In this document: positions 17,494 to 27,080 of the stretch, piece after piece
Numbering within the stretch: the stretch's first letter is position 1
Layout of the letters: the number at the start of each line of letters is the position of its first letter
NCBI GenBank assembly: GCA_029834535.1
Contig: JAQMWT010000524.1
Location: 372,001 to 436,000, forward strand
DNA length: 64,000 nt
From: Chrysophaeum taylorii
Lineage: Eukaryota; Sar; Pelagophyceae; Pelagomonadales; Pelagomonadaceae
Direction of reading: 5' to 3'
Made by a program: the position numbers and the translations under genes
Notes under the pieces: model-generated
Database searches by the model: none
What the model was told of the DNA's origin: nothing
What the model saw: only the letters and a program-made list of their open reading frames with translations

Positions 17494-19782
17494 TTAGTTG
17501 ACATATCGCGAACGGCCGCCCGCGCTGCTGGATAGGGAGGAGATCCCCGAAGAAGGAGAGGAGTGGAATGGCTCGGGAAAGGCTGTCGCCCACGGGACGT
17601 GCACGCTGGTCCTCGAGTTGACGGATGGTGCCCGCAGGTCGGAGGGTGGTGGTACCCTCGCATCGGAGGCCCTCGTTTGGTCGTCGTCGCCCGTCGTCTT
17701 TTGGGCATACTTTTTCTGGATATCGATTAGGAGATCGGTTTCGGTCTTGCCCTGGACCTCGTAGTCGTGGATGAGGCGGTCGACGTCCCACAACTTGGCC
17801 GGGTTGTGTCGCTGGTAGAATGTGACGATGCGCTGCCTCGCGTCGTTGTCGGCCGGCTGGTCTACGATTTCCCGAAGCTTTCCAGCGATTTGGGCCTGCG
17901 CAAGGACCTCGCGCTGCTTTAAGGTGGCGGTGGTGGTGTCTGGGTTTCTGTCGATGAGCTTGGAGCACACGAAGGCCTGGCGCTTGAGCTGGAGGGCGAC
18001 GGCGTCCGGGACGTCGTCTACGGCGATCTCGAGGGCGAGCATGAGCGAAAATACGACGTACTGGAAGACGAGGTAGGCCCAGACGCGCGCGTGGGGGGCC
18101 ATGTTCCATCGCATGACGAAAAAGACGATCCCGCCGTTTGTGAGGACGGCGACACAGGTGATCGCCTGGAAAACGTTTTGCCACGCGCCTATCGTAGCGG
18201 CCGACGTCGGCCACGGACGGCGCTGGCCGTAGAGCATCTTGGAGATATCCACGACAAACTCGAGGCGGTTGGCGAGGCAGACCAGGAGCGGGAGGGCTGG
18301 CATCGCAGTCACGAAGAGCGTCGCAAAGGCGTAGCGCGTCGCGAGGACGTCAAAGTCCTGAAAGACGGGTCGGTCGGCGACCGGGTCGAGCGAGCGGTCG
18401 TCCGAGACGCGGGCGAGTCTCTCGCGCAACGCCGCGCGGGCGTAGGGCTGGAGCGCGTCTCTGGCAAAATTCGTGGCTGTCTTGCTCGCAAAGAGGGCCG
18501 CGTTCATCAGGGCGAGCGCGTGCAGGCGACACGCGTCGTCGCAGTCTCCGACATTTTTTTCGACGCGAGGCTGGACGAACGCGATGTACACCAGACTCGC
18601 GTTGTAGTTAATGAGATGAAAAAAGGCAAACTTCTTCACCAGAGAATCGTGAAAGTCGGTCTCGAACCGGTGGTTTTCGAGCTCGGTCGTGCGGAGCGCT
18701 ACTTTGCGGTAAAAAAAACCAACGGTCTCGATTTGTATCGCGTTGCACGCCGTCGACAAGACCAGAAACCGCCACCGATTCGACTGATCAAGGACGCTGT
18801 GAAGCGCGAGGACCAGCACGACCCCGCCGACGACGGTGGAAACGGCGACGGCCATCACCACCGTCGACATCATCTTGCGGCGTCTTCTTTTGGCCGCGGG
18901 GAAGTATTTCTCGGGACGACCGTCGACGGGCGACGCGCGCGATTCGCCATCGAACGCGTCGCGTTCGACGTCCTCGTGCTTCGAGTTGAAGGTGCCCCAT
19001 CGAAACGCGAGCACGGCCTGACGCCGCTTCCAGTGCTCGACCATCAGGACGGCCCAGAGAGCCGCCGTGACGGGGAACGCGAGCGACGTCGGACCTACGA
19101 CTGGACTTCTCACGTCGAATCGGTAGCCGTCCAGGCACAGCACGCCAAGAAAGCACACCCCGAACGCCGCGAAGGGGACCAGCCACTTCGCCAGATGCGC
19201 CAGAAAGGCCAGATACATCGCAATCTCCTCGCCGAGGTACGCCCTGGCCTCGTCGAGGACTCCGTCGTCGATTCGCCATTTCGTAGCCCTCGCGAACAGC
19301 GAAGCGCGCCGCGACCTGTCGTGCAACGGAAACGCTTTTTTTATTACGGGGCCTAGCGCGACTTTCACGAGCTTGAGCCGAGCGGGAGGCAGCACCCATT
19401 TATAAAGTTCGCGCGGCGCTTCGCGGCTGAACCGGCCGTGGAGCGCTTCGTACGGCGAGTACGACCCCTCCGCCACGTTCTCGATCTGGAACGGCGCGAC
19501 CCGCGCCTCGGGCACGCCGCGACGCCCAAGTTCCTCGACGCTCTCGGGCTCGAGCTCGAGCCGGAACGCAATGCCTTCGGCCGTATCGAGAATTAACTCG
19601 TCCGGGGCGCGGAACAGCACGGATGTCCGCGACACGCAGGTTTCGAACCCGAGACCATCGAGCTCCCGAGCGACGGCCGTCACCTCGCACTCCCCGCCCC
19701 CGTGCCCGATGGCCGAAGACTTCACGGCGCACTGCACGCACCCGTCGTACTGCGAACTCTCTTCTTCTTCTTGCCACATCAT
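17494..19782 (-). CDS. Anoctamin (TMEM16) family channel/scramblase
   Basis: 762 residues from the ATG pair at 19,782/19,779; upstream in-frame codons lack an ATG. TMEM16 proteins are calcium-gated anion channels or lipid scramblases of plasma or internal membranes. The cytosolic N-terminal domain covers about 1-190, and roughly ten membrane spans lie between 190 and 650. Family features: EEIAMYLAFLAHLAKWL (first span), LMVEHWKRRQAVLAFRWGT after span 2, HLINYNASLVYIAF, FATLFVTAMPALPLLVCL, then NRLEFVVDISKMLYGQRRP and IGAWQNVFQAIT, which carries the acidic residues that bind calcium in the family. Long charged C-terminal tail (about 655-762). Channel versus scramblase cannot be told. The nearest same-strand gene is far upstream. 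Confidence 0.9.
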   Translation of the reverse strand: MMWQEEEESSQYDGCVQCAVKSSAIGHGGGECEVTAVARELDGLGFETCVSRTSVLFRAPDELILDTAEGIAFRLELEPESVEELGRRGVPEARVAPFQIENVAEGSYSPYEALHGRFSREAPRELYKWVLPPARLKLVKVALGPVIKKAFPLHDRSRRASLFARATKWRIDDGVLDEARAYLGEEIAMYLAFLAHLAKWLVPFAAFGVCFLGVLCLDGYRFDVRSPVVGPTSLAFPVTAALWAVLMVEHWKRRQAVLAFRWGTFNSKHEDVERDAFDGESRASPVDGRPEKYFPAAKRRRRKMMSTVVMAVAVSTVVGGVVLVLALHSVLDQSNRWRFLVLSTACNAIQIETVGFFYRKVALRTTELENHRFETDFHDSLVKKFAFFHLINYNASLVYIAFVQPRVEKNVGDCDDACRLHALALMNAALFASKTATNFARDALQPYARAALRERLARVSDDRSLDPVADRPVFQDFDVLATRYAFATLFVTAMPALPLLVCLANRLEFVVDISKMLYGQRRPWPTSAATIGAWQNVFQAITCVAVLTNGGIVFFVMRWNMAPHARVWAYLVFQYVVFSLMLALEIAVDDVPDAVALQLKRQAFVCSKLIDRNPDTTTATLKQREVLAQAQIAGKLREIVDQPADNDARQRIVTFYQRHNPAKLWDVDRLIHDYEVQGKTETDLLIDIQKKYAQKTTGDDDQTRASDARVPPPSDLRAPSVNSRTSVHVPWATAFPEPFHSSPSSGISSLSSSAGGRSRYVN

Positions 19783-20628
19783 AACATCCTTCCCGAAACC
19801 CTGCCGGCGTGCCGGGTTTTTTTTTTTTAACCGCACCACACTTCTCTGATCAGCAGCAGCAGGGGACCGACCTCGAAGTGGACTTCTCTTCTTTAGCAAT
19901 GAGATCCGCGTTCTACCACGAGCTCTCGTCTCCGACGACTATTTACTCTTGATGCTTCTTCAGCTCAGCTTCCTACTTTCAACTCACTTTTTTTTTCTTG
20001 GCGCGTGTCGAGCACTGCGTTCTGGAGGTAAATCAACAAACTACTCTCGCCCCGCAACAAGCATCCATCCTGCGGCCCGCGACTCTTATTATTGAACTCG
20101 CCTGCTGTAGACCACTCGACACAGCTCTCGCAGCAGGATGTTGCCGTCACCCTCGCGGTCGATGGTTGGCTTGCGCGCACACTGTGTGCCCTCGTCGACT
20201 GCTAAGTGGGGGAGTGCAGGAACTGGAGGTGCGTGGAGGGTGATGGGGGTAAGGGAGGGTGATGGGGGTAAGGGACTAATTTTTCGACAAAGGTAAAGGG
20301 GAGAGCGGGCGCGGAAGGGGGGCAGGATCAAAGCGACCGATTGGAACGTTGAGCGTTGAGGAGTGAGTGGGAGACGACAAGCAGGTATTTGTAGAACAGG
20401 GGGAGTTGGTGGTAAGGGTAAAAGTAAAATAGGATTGATTTGTTGCTCCGGAAAAAAAAAATAAATAGGAATTTTCAGTATGTATGTTTGAAAAATAATT
20501 TTGGTATGTATGCTTCAAAAAAAATCGCCGAGAAAAGCCGAAGGCAGACGACGCCGCCCCAATCGCAAGAAGAATGATGGCGATGCTCGATACAGTGCTT
20601 TGCTCGTGCCTGAGAGCCGATATCGAAG
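19783..20628. other. Intergenic with possible third retroelement tail
   Basis: No gene. A T14 tract lies at about 19,817-19,830. At about 20,193-20,290 the minus strand carries CTTAGCAGTCGAC preceded by C-rich sequence, resembling the tail of the retroelement at 282. A 20 bp unit (GGAGGGTGATGGGGGTAAGG) is duplicated there. Confidence 0.4.
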
Positions 20629-21285
20629 TTGTCGCAGCGACGCCCGCAGCCGTCGCCGTCTTCGAAGGCGTCCGACGCGCCGCTGCCGAAGAAGTCTGAC
20701 ATCGCCGAGGAAGGCATTACGAGCTGCGAGAACGATCCGACGGGCGTCGCCGATTTGGGGGTCTCTGCGACGACCAAAGAGGAATCCTCCGGGCCTGAAA
20801 GAGAAGACGACGACAAAGAAGAAGAAGAGGAAGAGTGGGTTGTCGAGCCTCAAGTCCCTGCGGTCGCCGATGCGCGCGCCTCCGTACCCCCTCGAGTGGA
20901 TTCGCCGACGGTTGGCGTCATGCACAAAGAGACGTTTCCGGTGACAGAGCTCGACGCGATGACGCTGTCGATGCTGGAGCATCCCAACATCGTTCGATTG
21001 CTTGATTTTGAGCCGGGTCTTCTCGTCACGGAGTACGGCGGCTGCGACTTTCGCGCTCGACCAATAAAGAATTTCCATTGAGCGGTTGCTCGCATGCACT
21101 CGAAACACATCGCGCAATGCGATATTAAACCAGACAACATCCTCGTTGACGACGACAAACACCTTCGCATCTGCGATTTTGGCGAGGCCCACGTCTGCGC
21201 GAAAACGCGAGGGACCCACCCCCGGTTTCTTCGCGCCCAAGGTGATTCGAGGGCGGGGGATCGCATATATATTCTATAGAGTGAA
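20629..21285 (+). pseudogene. Protein kinase relic with in-frame stop
   Basis: A single plus frame carries an acidic linker (EREDDDKEEEEEE), then LEHPNIVRLLDF, LLVTEYGGCDF, a TGA at 21,079, and after it MHSKHIAQCDIKPDNIL (catalytic loop, HRD replaced by QCD) and ICDFGEAHV (DFG). Only ~20 residues separate the hinge from the catalytic loop, about half the normal spacing, and the activation loop is lost after GTHPRF. It lacks a glycine-rich loop and VAIK lysine. It is a truncated, decayed kinase; it could instead have unseen introns, but the shortened lobe argues for decay. Confidence 0.7.
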
Positions 21286-21889
21286 TGTGCTCCGATTTAT
21301 TTGTGCGCAAATAAAGCGCATCGCTGCCCGGTGGTCATCCCGAAACTCTAATCGAATTGCCCTGGTGCGCGCGCGCACCCGAGCGGGGTGTTTACGAACG
21401 ACACAGGCATACACGCGTCCACCGGGGCTCGTAAAAACAAAGGGGCGCGTCTGTTTTGTCCAATGGATGCCCGCGGATGTATGCACACTTGCAACTTACC
21501 GAGGTGGCCTAGATGAGCCGCCCATATTCGCAACACGGGCACCAATCGACGTCACGCGATGATTCATAATCGCGAGCAGCAAACTTTGGATAAGAAGCGC
21601 GCAATGGAGTACGGCATGCAAGGACTCGGAAAGTACTTGTGCGTTGCGGCGCGTGCAGGCTAGAGAGATGATGATTTGCGCGACTGACAATCACAAGCCG
21701 ATCGTGGTCTCTAAACCACCGCGCGGTCTTCAGACACCACCCTCGCGGACAATATCAAGCACAATAATGCAACTCGAGTGCTCCCATGATGGCCCCTGCG
21801 TCGAGCTACCGAGAGAGTCCAGGCTACGAGAGCCGAGTCTCCTACGTGGGTGGCGCACAAACGAGCTGACTGTGATGAGAAACTACTCG

Positions 21890-22904
21890 AGCTTATGTCG
21901 CATTTTGGGTCAGCTTGTTCTGATAACGACACGAAGTTCCCTGTCGAGAAGTACACCACCGGACACATTCGACAGGAATTTGCGACGCAAAACACGTGTT
22001 GCGCATGGTAGACTTGTCAAAGCCCATGACTTCTTTCGCGATTTTCGTCTGACGAACGAGAAACCGAGCTCGAATCACTCATCGAGCGGCGCAACGTGTT
22101 GCTTGCGTTCAGTCGTTGATCGTACTACTTCAAGGCGCTCGCTCGAGCTCAGACTTCGAGCGCTCGAGGGTCTCACAATTGAGCGGAGGTCTTATCAGAA
22201 GAAGCTCGTCTCAAGAAGCTCGTCTCATTTCGCTGAAAATGATAAGAAGTGAATTCCAAGGCGCGTGCTATCGTTCAGGCTGCGGTGCCAGCGTGCGACT
22301 CGGGCTCGAGACGACGACTCGTAGCCCAAGCGGTGCGCTCGTCCGTGCGCTGGGAGCACGGATTCATGCGTCGTTGCTGAAGCAACGGGCCGTGTGTTGG
22401 TGGACGCTTGGCGAGAGTTGCGTGATGTGGGCGAGGCGCAAGAAACCCAGCACATGGGAGCGCGTGCATCGTAGAGCGCTCGAGGCCGTCGTTAATTACG
22501 GGCTAAGGCACTATGGTCGCCATGCGCGCATCTCCTGTCGTTGATGCCCGTAGGTGCTTTGCCTTGGTTATCCGGCTGGATGTGTGCGCGAACAAGTCGC
22601 AGCACACGAGCCAGGCAGGCAGGCGGTTGGGAGGGTCGTCGAAAGCTTGACCGCCGCCCCTTCAATCAAGCGCGCACCGCTGAAGGACGACGCACAGCGT
22701 TACCTAGTTAAGGAGAGGCCAAGAATTGCGACAAAAACACATCCCGAAAACCTGCCCAGAACCGAACACACGATGGAACCCCCTGTAATGCAAAGAAAAT
22801 ATTCGTGTAACACACCGCAAAAGCGACTGCGCATATCGTGCAAGATTTCGGCTTATTATAAGGAGCTCGTCGAGCTGGCGGTCCAACTCGACATCAAGAT
22901 ATGA
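21890..22904 (+). pseudogene. Relic of the propeller/kinase gene family (coiled-coil part)
   Basis: Frameshifted plus-strand sequence collinear with residues ~410-720 of the intact minus-strand protein at 45.7-49.8 kb. Matching islands in order: SACSDNDTKFPVE (cf. SACSDPDMTFPVE), LRRKTRVAHGRL (cf. LRRKACVERGKL), LIERRNVLLAF (cf. LVEQRNEARDAY), DAWRELRDVGEAQETQ (cf. DAWRKLCGVGETQGTK), APLKDDAQRYLVKERPRIA (cf. AALKDKPWHEAKERLKFA) and KELVELAVQLDI (cf. IKLVELVRDHFP). At least four frame changes separate the islands. Neither propeller nor kinase domain adjoins it, so this is a decayed fragment. Confidence 0.75.
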
Positions 22905-23057
22905 AGAAGAAGAGGAAGAAGAAGAAGACGCTACGCTTAAAAAGCAGAAGAGGACGATCGATCGATCGATCGCTTGTTCTTCTAGAGGACCCCCCCGGCG
23001 CTCGTCCCGACGAGAACCCGTACAGACACAAGTCTATTCGCCCATGTTCGTCGGTTG
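22905..23057. repeat. GAA-rich and GATC simple repeats
   Basis: GAAGAAGAGG-type run near 22,902-22,929 and (GATC)n near 22,955-22,971, between the relic and the ankyrin gene stop. Confidence 0.7.
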
Positions 23058-24203
23058 TTAGATGTCGGGGATGACGCCATAAGGGGAAAGGTCGGTGGCG
23101 ATCGCGCGGCGGGCTGGGTTGGAGGGGTCCAACTTCGCGAGTTCGAGGGCCCACTCGACCGCGCCGGGGTCGACGATGTCGCGGCGGAGGAACCACTCGG
23201 TCGCCGCAGTCCGGCCGTGGGAGACGGCGTGCTCTAGGGGCGAGTGACCGGCGTCGTTGAGCTCGGCGAGGCCCAGGCCCCTTACCCTCAAGAGCTCGAG
23301 GGTCTCGAGGTCGCCGCCGGCCGCGGCCCAGTGGGCCGCCGTGCAGCCACGTCGATTCTGGGCGTCGAGGGCGGCGCCGTGGTCCAGTAGAAGCTCGACG
23401 CTCGCGGCGCCGCCGGCCCACGCGGCCCAGTGCAGGCAGGCGTTGCCGTCTCTCGTGCTCGCGGACGCGTTGGCGCCGCGGTCCAGTAGCCATCGGCAGG
23501 CCTCGAGCTTCGCGCCAACCCCAAAGGCGTTCCCGGAGACGCCGACGGACGCCCAATGGAGGGGGGTTGCCCCTCGGTCGTCCTCGTCGTTAACGGAGAG
23601 AGGTATGACGCTCATGCATTCCACGCGACCGTGGCCGGCCGCTAAGTGGAGCGCCGAGGCGCCGCGGCGGTCGCGGTCCTGGGGGCTCCAGCCGTGGGAT
23701 ATCAAGGCCTCGAGGGTTAGGGAATCTCCGACGCGGGCGGCGTGCCGCGGTCCGCGCCGGAACCTCTCGCACGCGTCGACCTCTGGCTCGCTCAACGTCT
23801 TCCGGTCGCAGAGGGTTTCGACGTCGCGCGGGAGGTCGTGCCGCAGGCGGTAGGCGTGTCGCGGCGCGAGCCGCGTCGCGAGGGGCGCCGACACAAACTG
23901 CGGCACGCGCCGGACGAGATTCGTGGCGTCGCTGATGTTGAGGACCTGCCTCGCGAACCGCAGCTTGGGATCGAGGAGCCCGCTTCGCGAGGCGGCGGCG
24001 ACGTGCGGCGCGGAGAGAAGGCTGGGGTCCAGCCATGCCCCCGGGACCCGCGGGTCCGTGAACAGACGTACCCGCTCGTTCGGCCGCAGCGCATTCCCAG
24101 CGACGCACCACCAGTACCAGTACATTTTTTTTCCGTTGGCGAAAAAAAAAGCCCGTTGGGTCAGCAATCGAACCCCTGGATGAGCAACGGTGTGTGTTAC
24201 CAT
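23058..24203 (-). CDS. Ankyrin-repeat protein
   Basis: Up to 381 residues. The ATG at 24,203 sits in a CCATGG context; the alternative at 24,125 (MYWYWWCVAGN) avoids a poly-Phe/Lys stretch that may be leader or intron. The N-terminal half has no recognised domain (DPRVPGAWLDPSLL, RVPQFVSAPLATRLAPRH). From the middle on come about six ankyrin repeats: GASALHLAAGHGRVEC, GATPLHWASVG, GNACLHWAAWAGGAASVELL, GCTAAHWAAAGGDLETLELL and HSPLEHAVSHGRTAATEWFL, with the usual TPLHxAA and G-x-x-x-x-V-x-x-L patterns. It probably mediates protein binding; partner unknown. Flanked upstream by CGAA, GATA and CGA microsatellites. Confidence 0.8.
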   Translation of the reverse strand: MVTHTVAHPGVRLLTQRAFFFANGKKMYWYWWCVAGNALRPNERVRLFTDPRVPGAWLDPSLLSAPHVAAASRSGLLDPKLRFARQVLNISDATNLVRRVPQFVSAPLATRLAPRHAYRLRHDLPRDVETLCDRKTLSEPEVDACERFRRGPRHAARVGDSLTLEALISHGWSPQDRDRRGASALHLAAGHGRVECMSVIPLSVNDEDDRGATPLHWASVGVSGNAFGVGAKLEACRWLLDRGANASASTRDGNACLHWAAWAGGAASVELLLDHGAALDAQNRRGCTAAHWAAAGGDLETLELLRVRGLGLAELNDAGHSPLEHAVSHGRTAATEWFLRRDIVDPGAVEWALELAKLDPSNPARRAIATDLSPYGVIPDI

Positions 24204-24539
24204 GGAACGAACGAACGAACGAACGAAATAGATAGATAGCACTCACCCGACGACGACGACGACGACGACGACAAGTTTCCATCCTTCTCAGATGGTTGGT
24301 GCGAAAAAAGTGCGATCCCAGAATGAATGTGCGCAACCCACCGCGTCCAAAACATGCAAGCGAGCAAACGACCTGTGAGGCAGCGAGTGTTCCCGCGACG
24401 TCAGAAGAAGGACGACAAGGCATAGCGTGCTGGCTCGGCGGCGCCGTTTTGGCAAACAACCGTGGTCTGGCTTCCTGGGAACGGACTCGCGGAAATCGAG
24501 GGTTCGTTCGCGAGTCAACTAGAAGGAAGCGCCGCTCAC
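24204..24539. other. Intergenic with clustered microsatellites
   Basis: (CGAA)n at about 24,206-24,227, (GATA)n at about 24,228-24,239 and (CGA)n at about 24,248-24,272. No gene is supported between the ankyrin and GH99 genes. Confidence 0.6.
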
Positions 24540-25559
24540 CTAAAGAAGGTCCGCTTCGCGCCGAGTTTCCTTGAGGACGTCGAGGTATAAGCGCGGGTTC
24601 GGGCCGTAATCGAGGTAAGATTCGCGAGAGATCGCAGGCTCGATCTGAGTGCCCTCGCCCCACTCGTTGAAGGACGTGATGGAGACGACGTCGGCGAGCT
24701 CGAAGGCGTCGACGAGCGCTCGTTTGAAGAGCCGGCCGCCGTCGCGCGCGCGCGTCGCCCGCGCGTTCCACGGACGAATCTTCGTGTCGTTGTAGCCCGG
24801 ACCCGCGCTCAGCGAGACGATTTTACCTAAAGCGTGGGCCATCTCGACGACGCGCGGCCAGTTGCGACGCGAGCTGCCGTAGGTGAAGCCGTCGGTGGCG
24901 AAGTACGTGTATACGCCGTCGAAGCAGCCCGTCGTCAGGAGATCTCGGTCGCTCGGCGTCAGGAAGGTGGCCAGGGCGACCACGTCCCACGCGGTCCCGC
25001 GCACCGTAAAGGCCCCACCTCGGCAAAACAGATCCTTCCACTCGGTCGCCCGCACGTGGTAAGCGTCGTAGACGTAGGCTACGACTTTACACTCCCCAAA
25101 GTCGTACGACGAGAGCAAGTATTCGAGGTCGGACCGCACGGACCTCGCGGACCGCCCGGGGTAGGGCTCGAGGTGGAGAGCCACGCTCAACCCGTTCTTC
25201 TTGGCGGCGGCGATCGCCGCGGGAAACGCCTCGTCCGTCGAGACACCCTGCGTGTCGCTCACCGACTCCCGGCCCGTCCACGACAGCACAACCGTGTCGA
25301 TGTCCTCCATCCACCCGAAGTGGGTATCGAGGATCGCCGGGTCCCGGGAACTGTAGGGTCCGAGAAGCGGGTAAAAGGGGGCGTGGATTTCGTCGGGGGG
25401 CAAGAACGACGTCCCGTTCGTCGGGTATCGCGCCCGCACGACGGGGTCCCAGTGCGGCAGGACGTCGTGGTTCCAGTGCACCCACCGCCCGTCCTGATCG
25501 GGGTTGCCGTACCACAGGTAGTAGAAGGCGTGGACTCGCCCAACCAGCGAGCACGTCAT
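24540..25559 (-). CDS. Glycoside hydrolase family 99, endo-alpha-mannosidase-like
   Basis: 339 residues. GH99 enzymes cleave glucosylated mannose from N-glycans in the Golgi (EC 3.2.1.130) or act on bacterial/fungal mannans. Nearly every family block is present: HAFYYLWYGNP, HWNHDVLPHWDP, FYPLLGPYSSRDP, VVLSWTGRES, ALHLEPYPGRS, VYDAYHV, GCFDGVYTYFATDGFTYGS, LSAGPGYNDTKIRPWN and ITSFNEWGEGTQIE with the catalytic-site glutamates near 299 and 302. The reading frame starts directly at the catalytic domain. Animal MANEA has a signal anchor; none is visible here, so an upstream exon is missing or the enzyme is not membrane-bound. Divergent from the seryl-tRNA synthetase, with 104 bases between starts. 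Confidence 0.92.
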   Translation of the reverse strand: MTCSLVGRVHAFYYLWYGNPDQDGRWVHWNHDVLPHWDPVVRARYPTNGTSFLPPDEIHAPFYPLLGPYSSRDPAILDTHFGWMEDIDTVVLSWTGRESVSDTQGVSTDEAFPAAIAAAKKNGLSVALHLEPYPGRSARSVRSDLEYLLSSYDFGECKVVAYVYDAYHVRATEWKDLFCRGGAFTVRGTAWDVVALATFLTPSDRDLLTTGCFDGVYTYFATDGFTYGSSRRNWPRVVEMAHALGKIVSLSAGPGYNDTKIRPWNARATRARDGGRLFKRALVDAFELADVVSITSFNEWGEGTQIEPAISRESYLDYGPNPRLYLDVLKETRREADLL

Positions 25560-25663
25560 TTTCTGCTTTTGTCGTCGGTAAAGTGTAATAACTAACGACC
25601 TAACTAACTAACCCCCCATGTTTCCTACTACTCCTAAAAACCCTAAGAGCATATTTATTTATT

Positions 25664-27073
25664 ATGAGGTGGGTGATGATGGTGAGCCTCGCCCGGCGGT
25701 GCGCGTCTGCGATGACGACGACGACGACGACGACGACAGTGCGGCGCCCGAGCGGGGTCGGGGTCCCGATTGATCTGCGGAGCATGAAGGAGCACGCGGA
25801 GGTTGTCAAGGCGCACGTCCGCGCGAGGGGTTCTCCCGAGCTCGTCGAGACCATCGACCGCCTCGGGGTTTTGTTCGAGGAACGGCTCGCAGCGCAGAAG
25901 GAACGCGACGGCGCGCTGGGGGCTCGGAAGCGAGTGTCGGCGCAGGTCGGGGCCCTTCTGAAAAAGGGCGAGGACGCCGAGGCGGCGCGGAAGGAAGCGA
26001 CGACTTACGGCGAAGAGGCGGCGCGGGCGGAGGGAAGAATGGAAGCGATTGAGAGCGAAGCAGGAGATTTGCTCGCCACCATCCCGAACCTCCTCGACGA
26101 CCGGACCCCCGACGGCGCGTCGGAGGCCGAGAACGTAGTCGTAGAGTCCTGGGGCGAACCGAGGAAAGGAGCCGACTTGCTCTGGCACGACGAGATCCTC
26201 GAAAGGTTAGGGGGTATAGGAGACGCGGCCAAGATGTCGGGGGCCCGGTTCTCAGTCTTGCAAGGCGACATAGCGCGCCTCGAGCGCGCGTTGATGAACT
26301 TTTTCCTCGATAAACACGCGTCGTCGTACACCGAAGTGAGCGCGCCGTTAATCGTGGGACGAAACGCGCTCTTCGGCACCGGTCAGCTTCCTAAATTCGA
26401 AGCCGATCTCTTCCGCGTGAGCCACGAGATCAACAACGAGGATGCCTTTTTGATTCCAACCGCCGAGGTACCCCTCACCAACCTCCCCGACTCCCTCCTC
26501 GACGAAGCTGGCTTGCCGCTGCGCTTGGTGTCGTGCACGCCGTGCTTCCGAGCCGAAGCAGGAAGTTACGGCCGCGACACGCGCGGTCTCGTGCGCCAGC
26601 ACCAGTTCTGGAAGGTCGAGCTCGTCAAGGTCTGCACGCCCGAGACGGGCGTGCAGGAACACGCCGACCTCACGAAGGACGCCGAAGCCTGTTTGAGAGA
26701 CCTCGGCTTGCCGTACCGGAAGGTCTTGCTCTGCTCGGGCGACCTCGGCTTCACGGCGCGCCTCTGCTACGACCTCGAGGTCTGGCTCCCGGGGCAGCAG
26801 GCCTACCGCGAGATTTCTTCGTGTTCCCTCGTCGGCGACTTCCAGGCGCGCCGCATCGGCCTTCGATACAGACCAAAGAGTGATGGCGGGAAGAAAAAGG
26901 CCAAGCCCGTCTACCCGACGACGATCAACGGCTCGGGCCTCGCCGTTGGCCGGACCCTCGTCGCCATCCTCGAAACCTACCAGCGAGACGACGGCGCCGT
27001 CGACGTCCCGCCCGCCCTCGTCCCCTACATGCGCGGCCAGACTGTTCTTTTGCCGCCGATAAATAACAAATAA
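25664..27073 (+). CDS. Seryl-tRNA synthetase, bacterial/organellar type
   Basis: 469 residues. Charges tRNA-Ser (and tRNA-Sec) with serine. The start MRWVMMVSLARRCASAMTTT is an Arg/Ser/Thr-rich presequence of ~30 residues, pointing to mitochondria, plastid or both. Next comes VPIDLRSMKEH and the tRNA-binding helical arm (~45-135), then the class II core: PNLLDDRTPDGASE, ALMNFFLDKHAS..EVSAPLIV (motif 1), CFRAEAGSYGRDTRGLVRQHQF (first 20 form motif 2), EISSCSLVGDFQARR and NGSGLAVGRTLVAILE (motif 3). The bacterial-type signature separates it from cytosolic SerRS. It converges with the sulfotransferase, with only 7 bases between stops. Confidence 0.93.
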   Translation: MRWVMMVSLARRCASAMTTTTTTTTVRRPSGVGVPIDLRSMKEHAEVVKAHVRARGSPELVETIDRLGVLFEERLAAQKERDGALGARKRVSAQVGALLKKGEDAEAARKEATTYGEEAARAEGRMEAIESEAGDLLATIPNLLDDRTPDGASEAENVVVESWGEPRKGADLLWHDEILERLGGIGDAAKMSGARFSVLQGDIARLERALMNFFLDKHASSYTEVSAPLIVGRNALFGTGQLPKFEADLFRVSHEINNEDAFLIPTAEVPLTNLPDSLLDEAGLPLRLVSCTPCFRAEAGSYGRDTRGLVRQHQFWKVELVKVCTPETGVQEHADLTKDAEACLRDLGLPYRKVLLCSGDLGFTARLCYDLEVWLPGQQAYREISSCSLVGDFQARRIGLRYRPKSDGGKKKAKPVYPTTINGSGLAVGRTLVAILETYQRDDGAVDVPPALVPYMRGQTVLLPPINNK

Positions 27074-27080
27074 TTTCGCC

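Noticed and set aside
19783-19899. N-terminal extension of the anoctamin frame to 19,899
   Set aside because: The extension begins at a non-ATG codon and crosses a T-rich tract; the ATG pair at 19,782/19,779 is the first available start.
24150-24210. Sequence like a tRNA B box (GGGGTTCGATTGC on the minus strand)
   Set aside because: The flanking bases do not form a T-stem, no A box lies at the proper distance, and it overlaps the ankyrin gene start.
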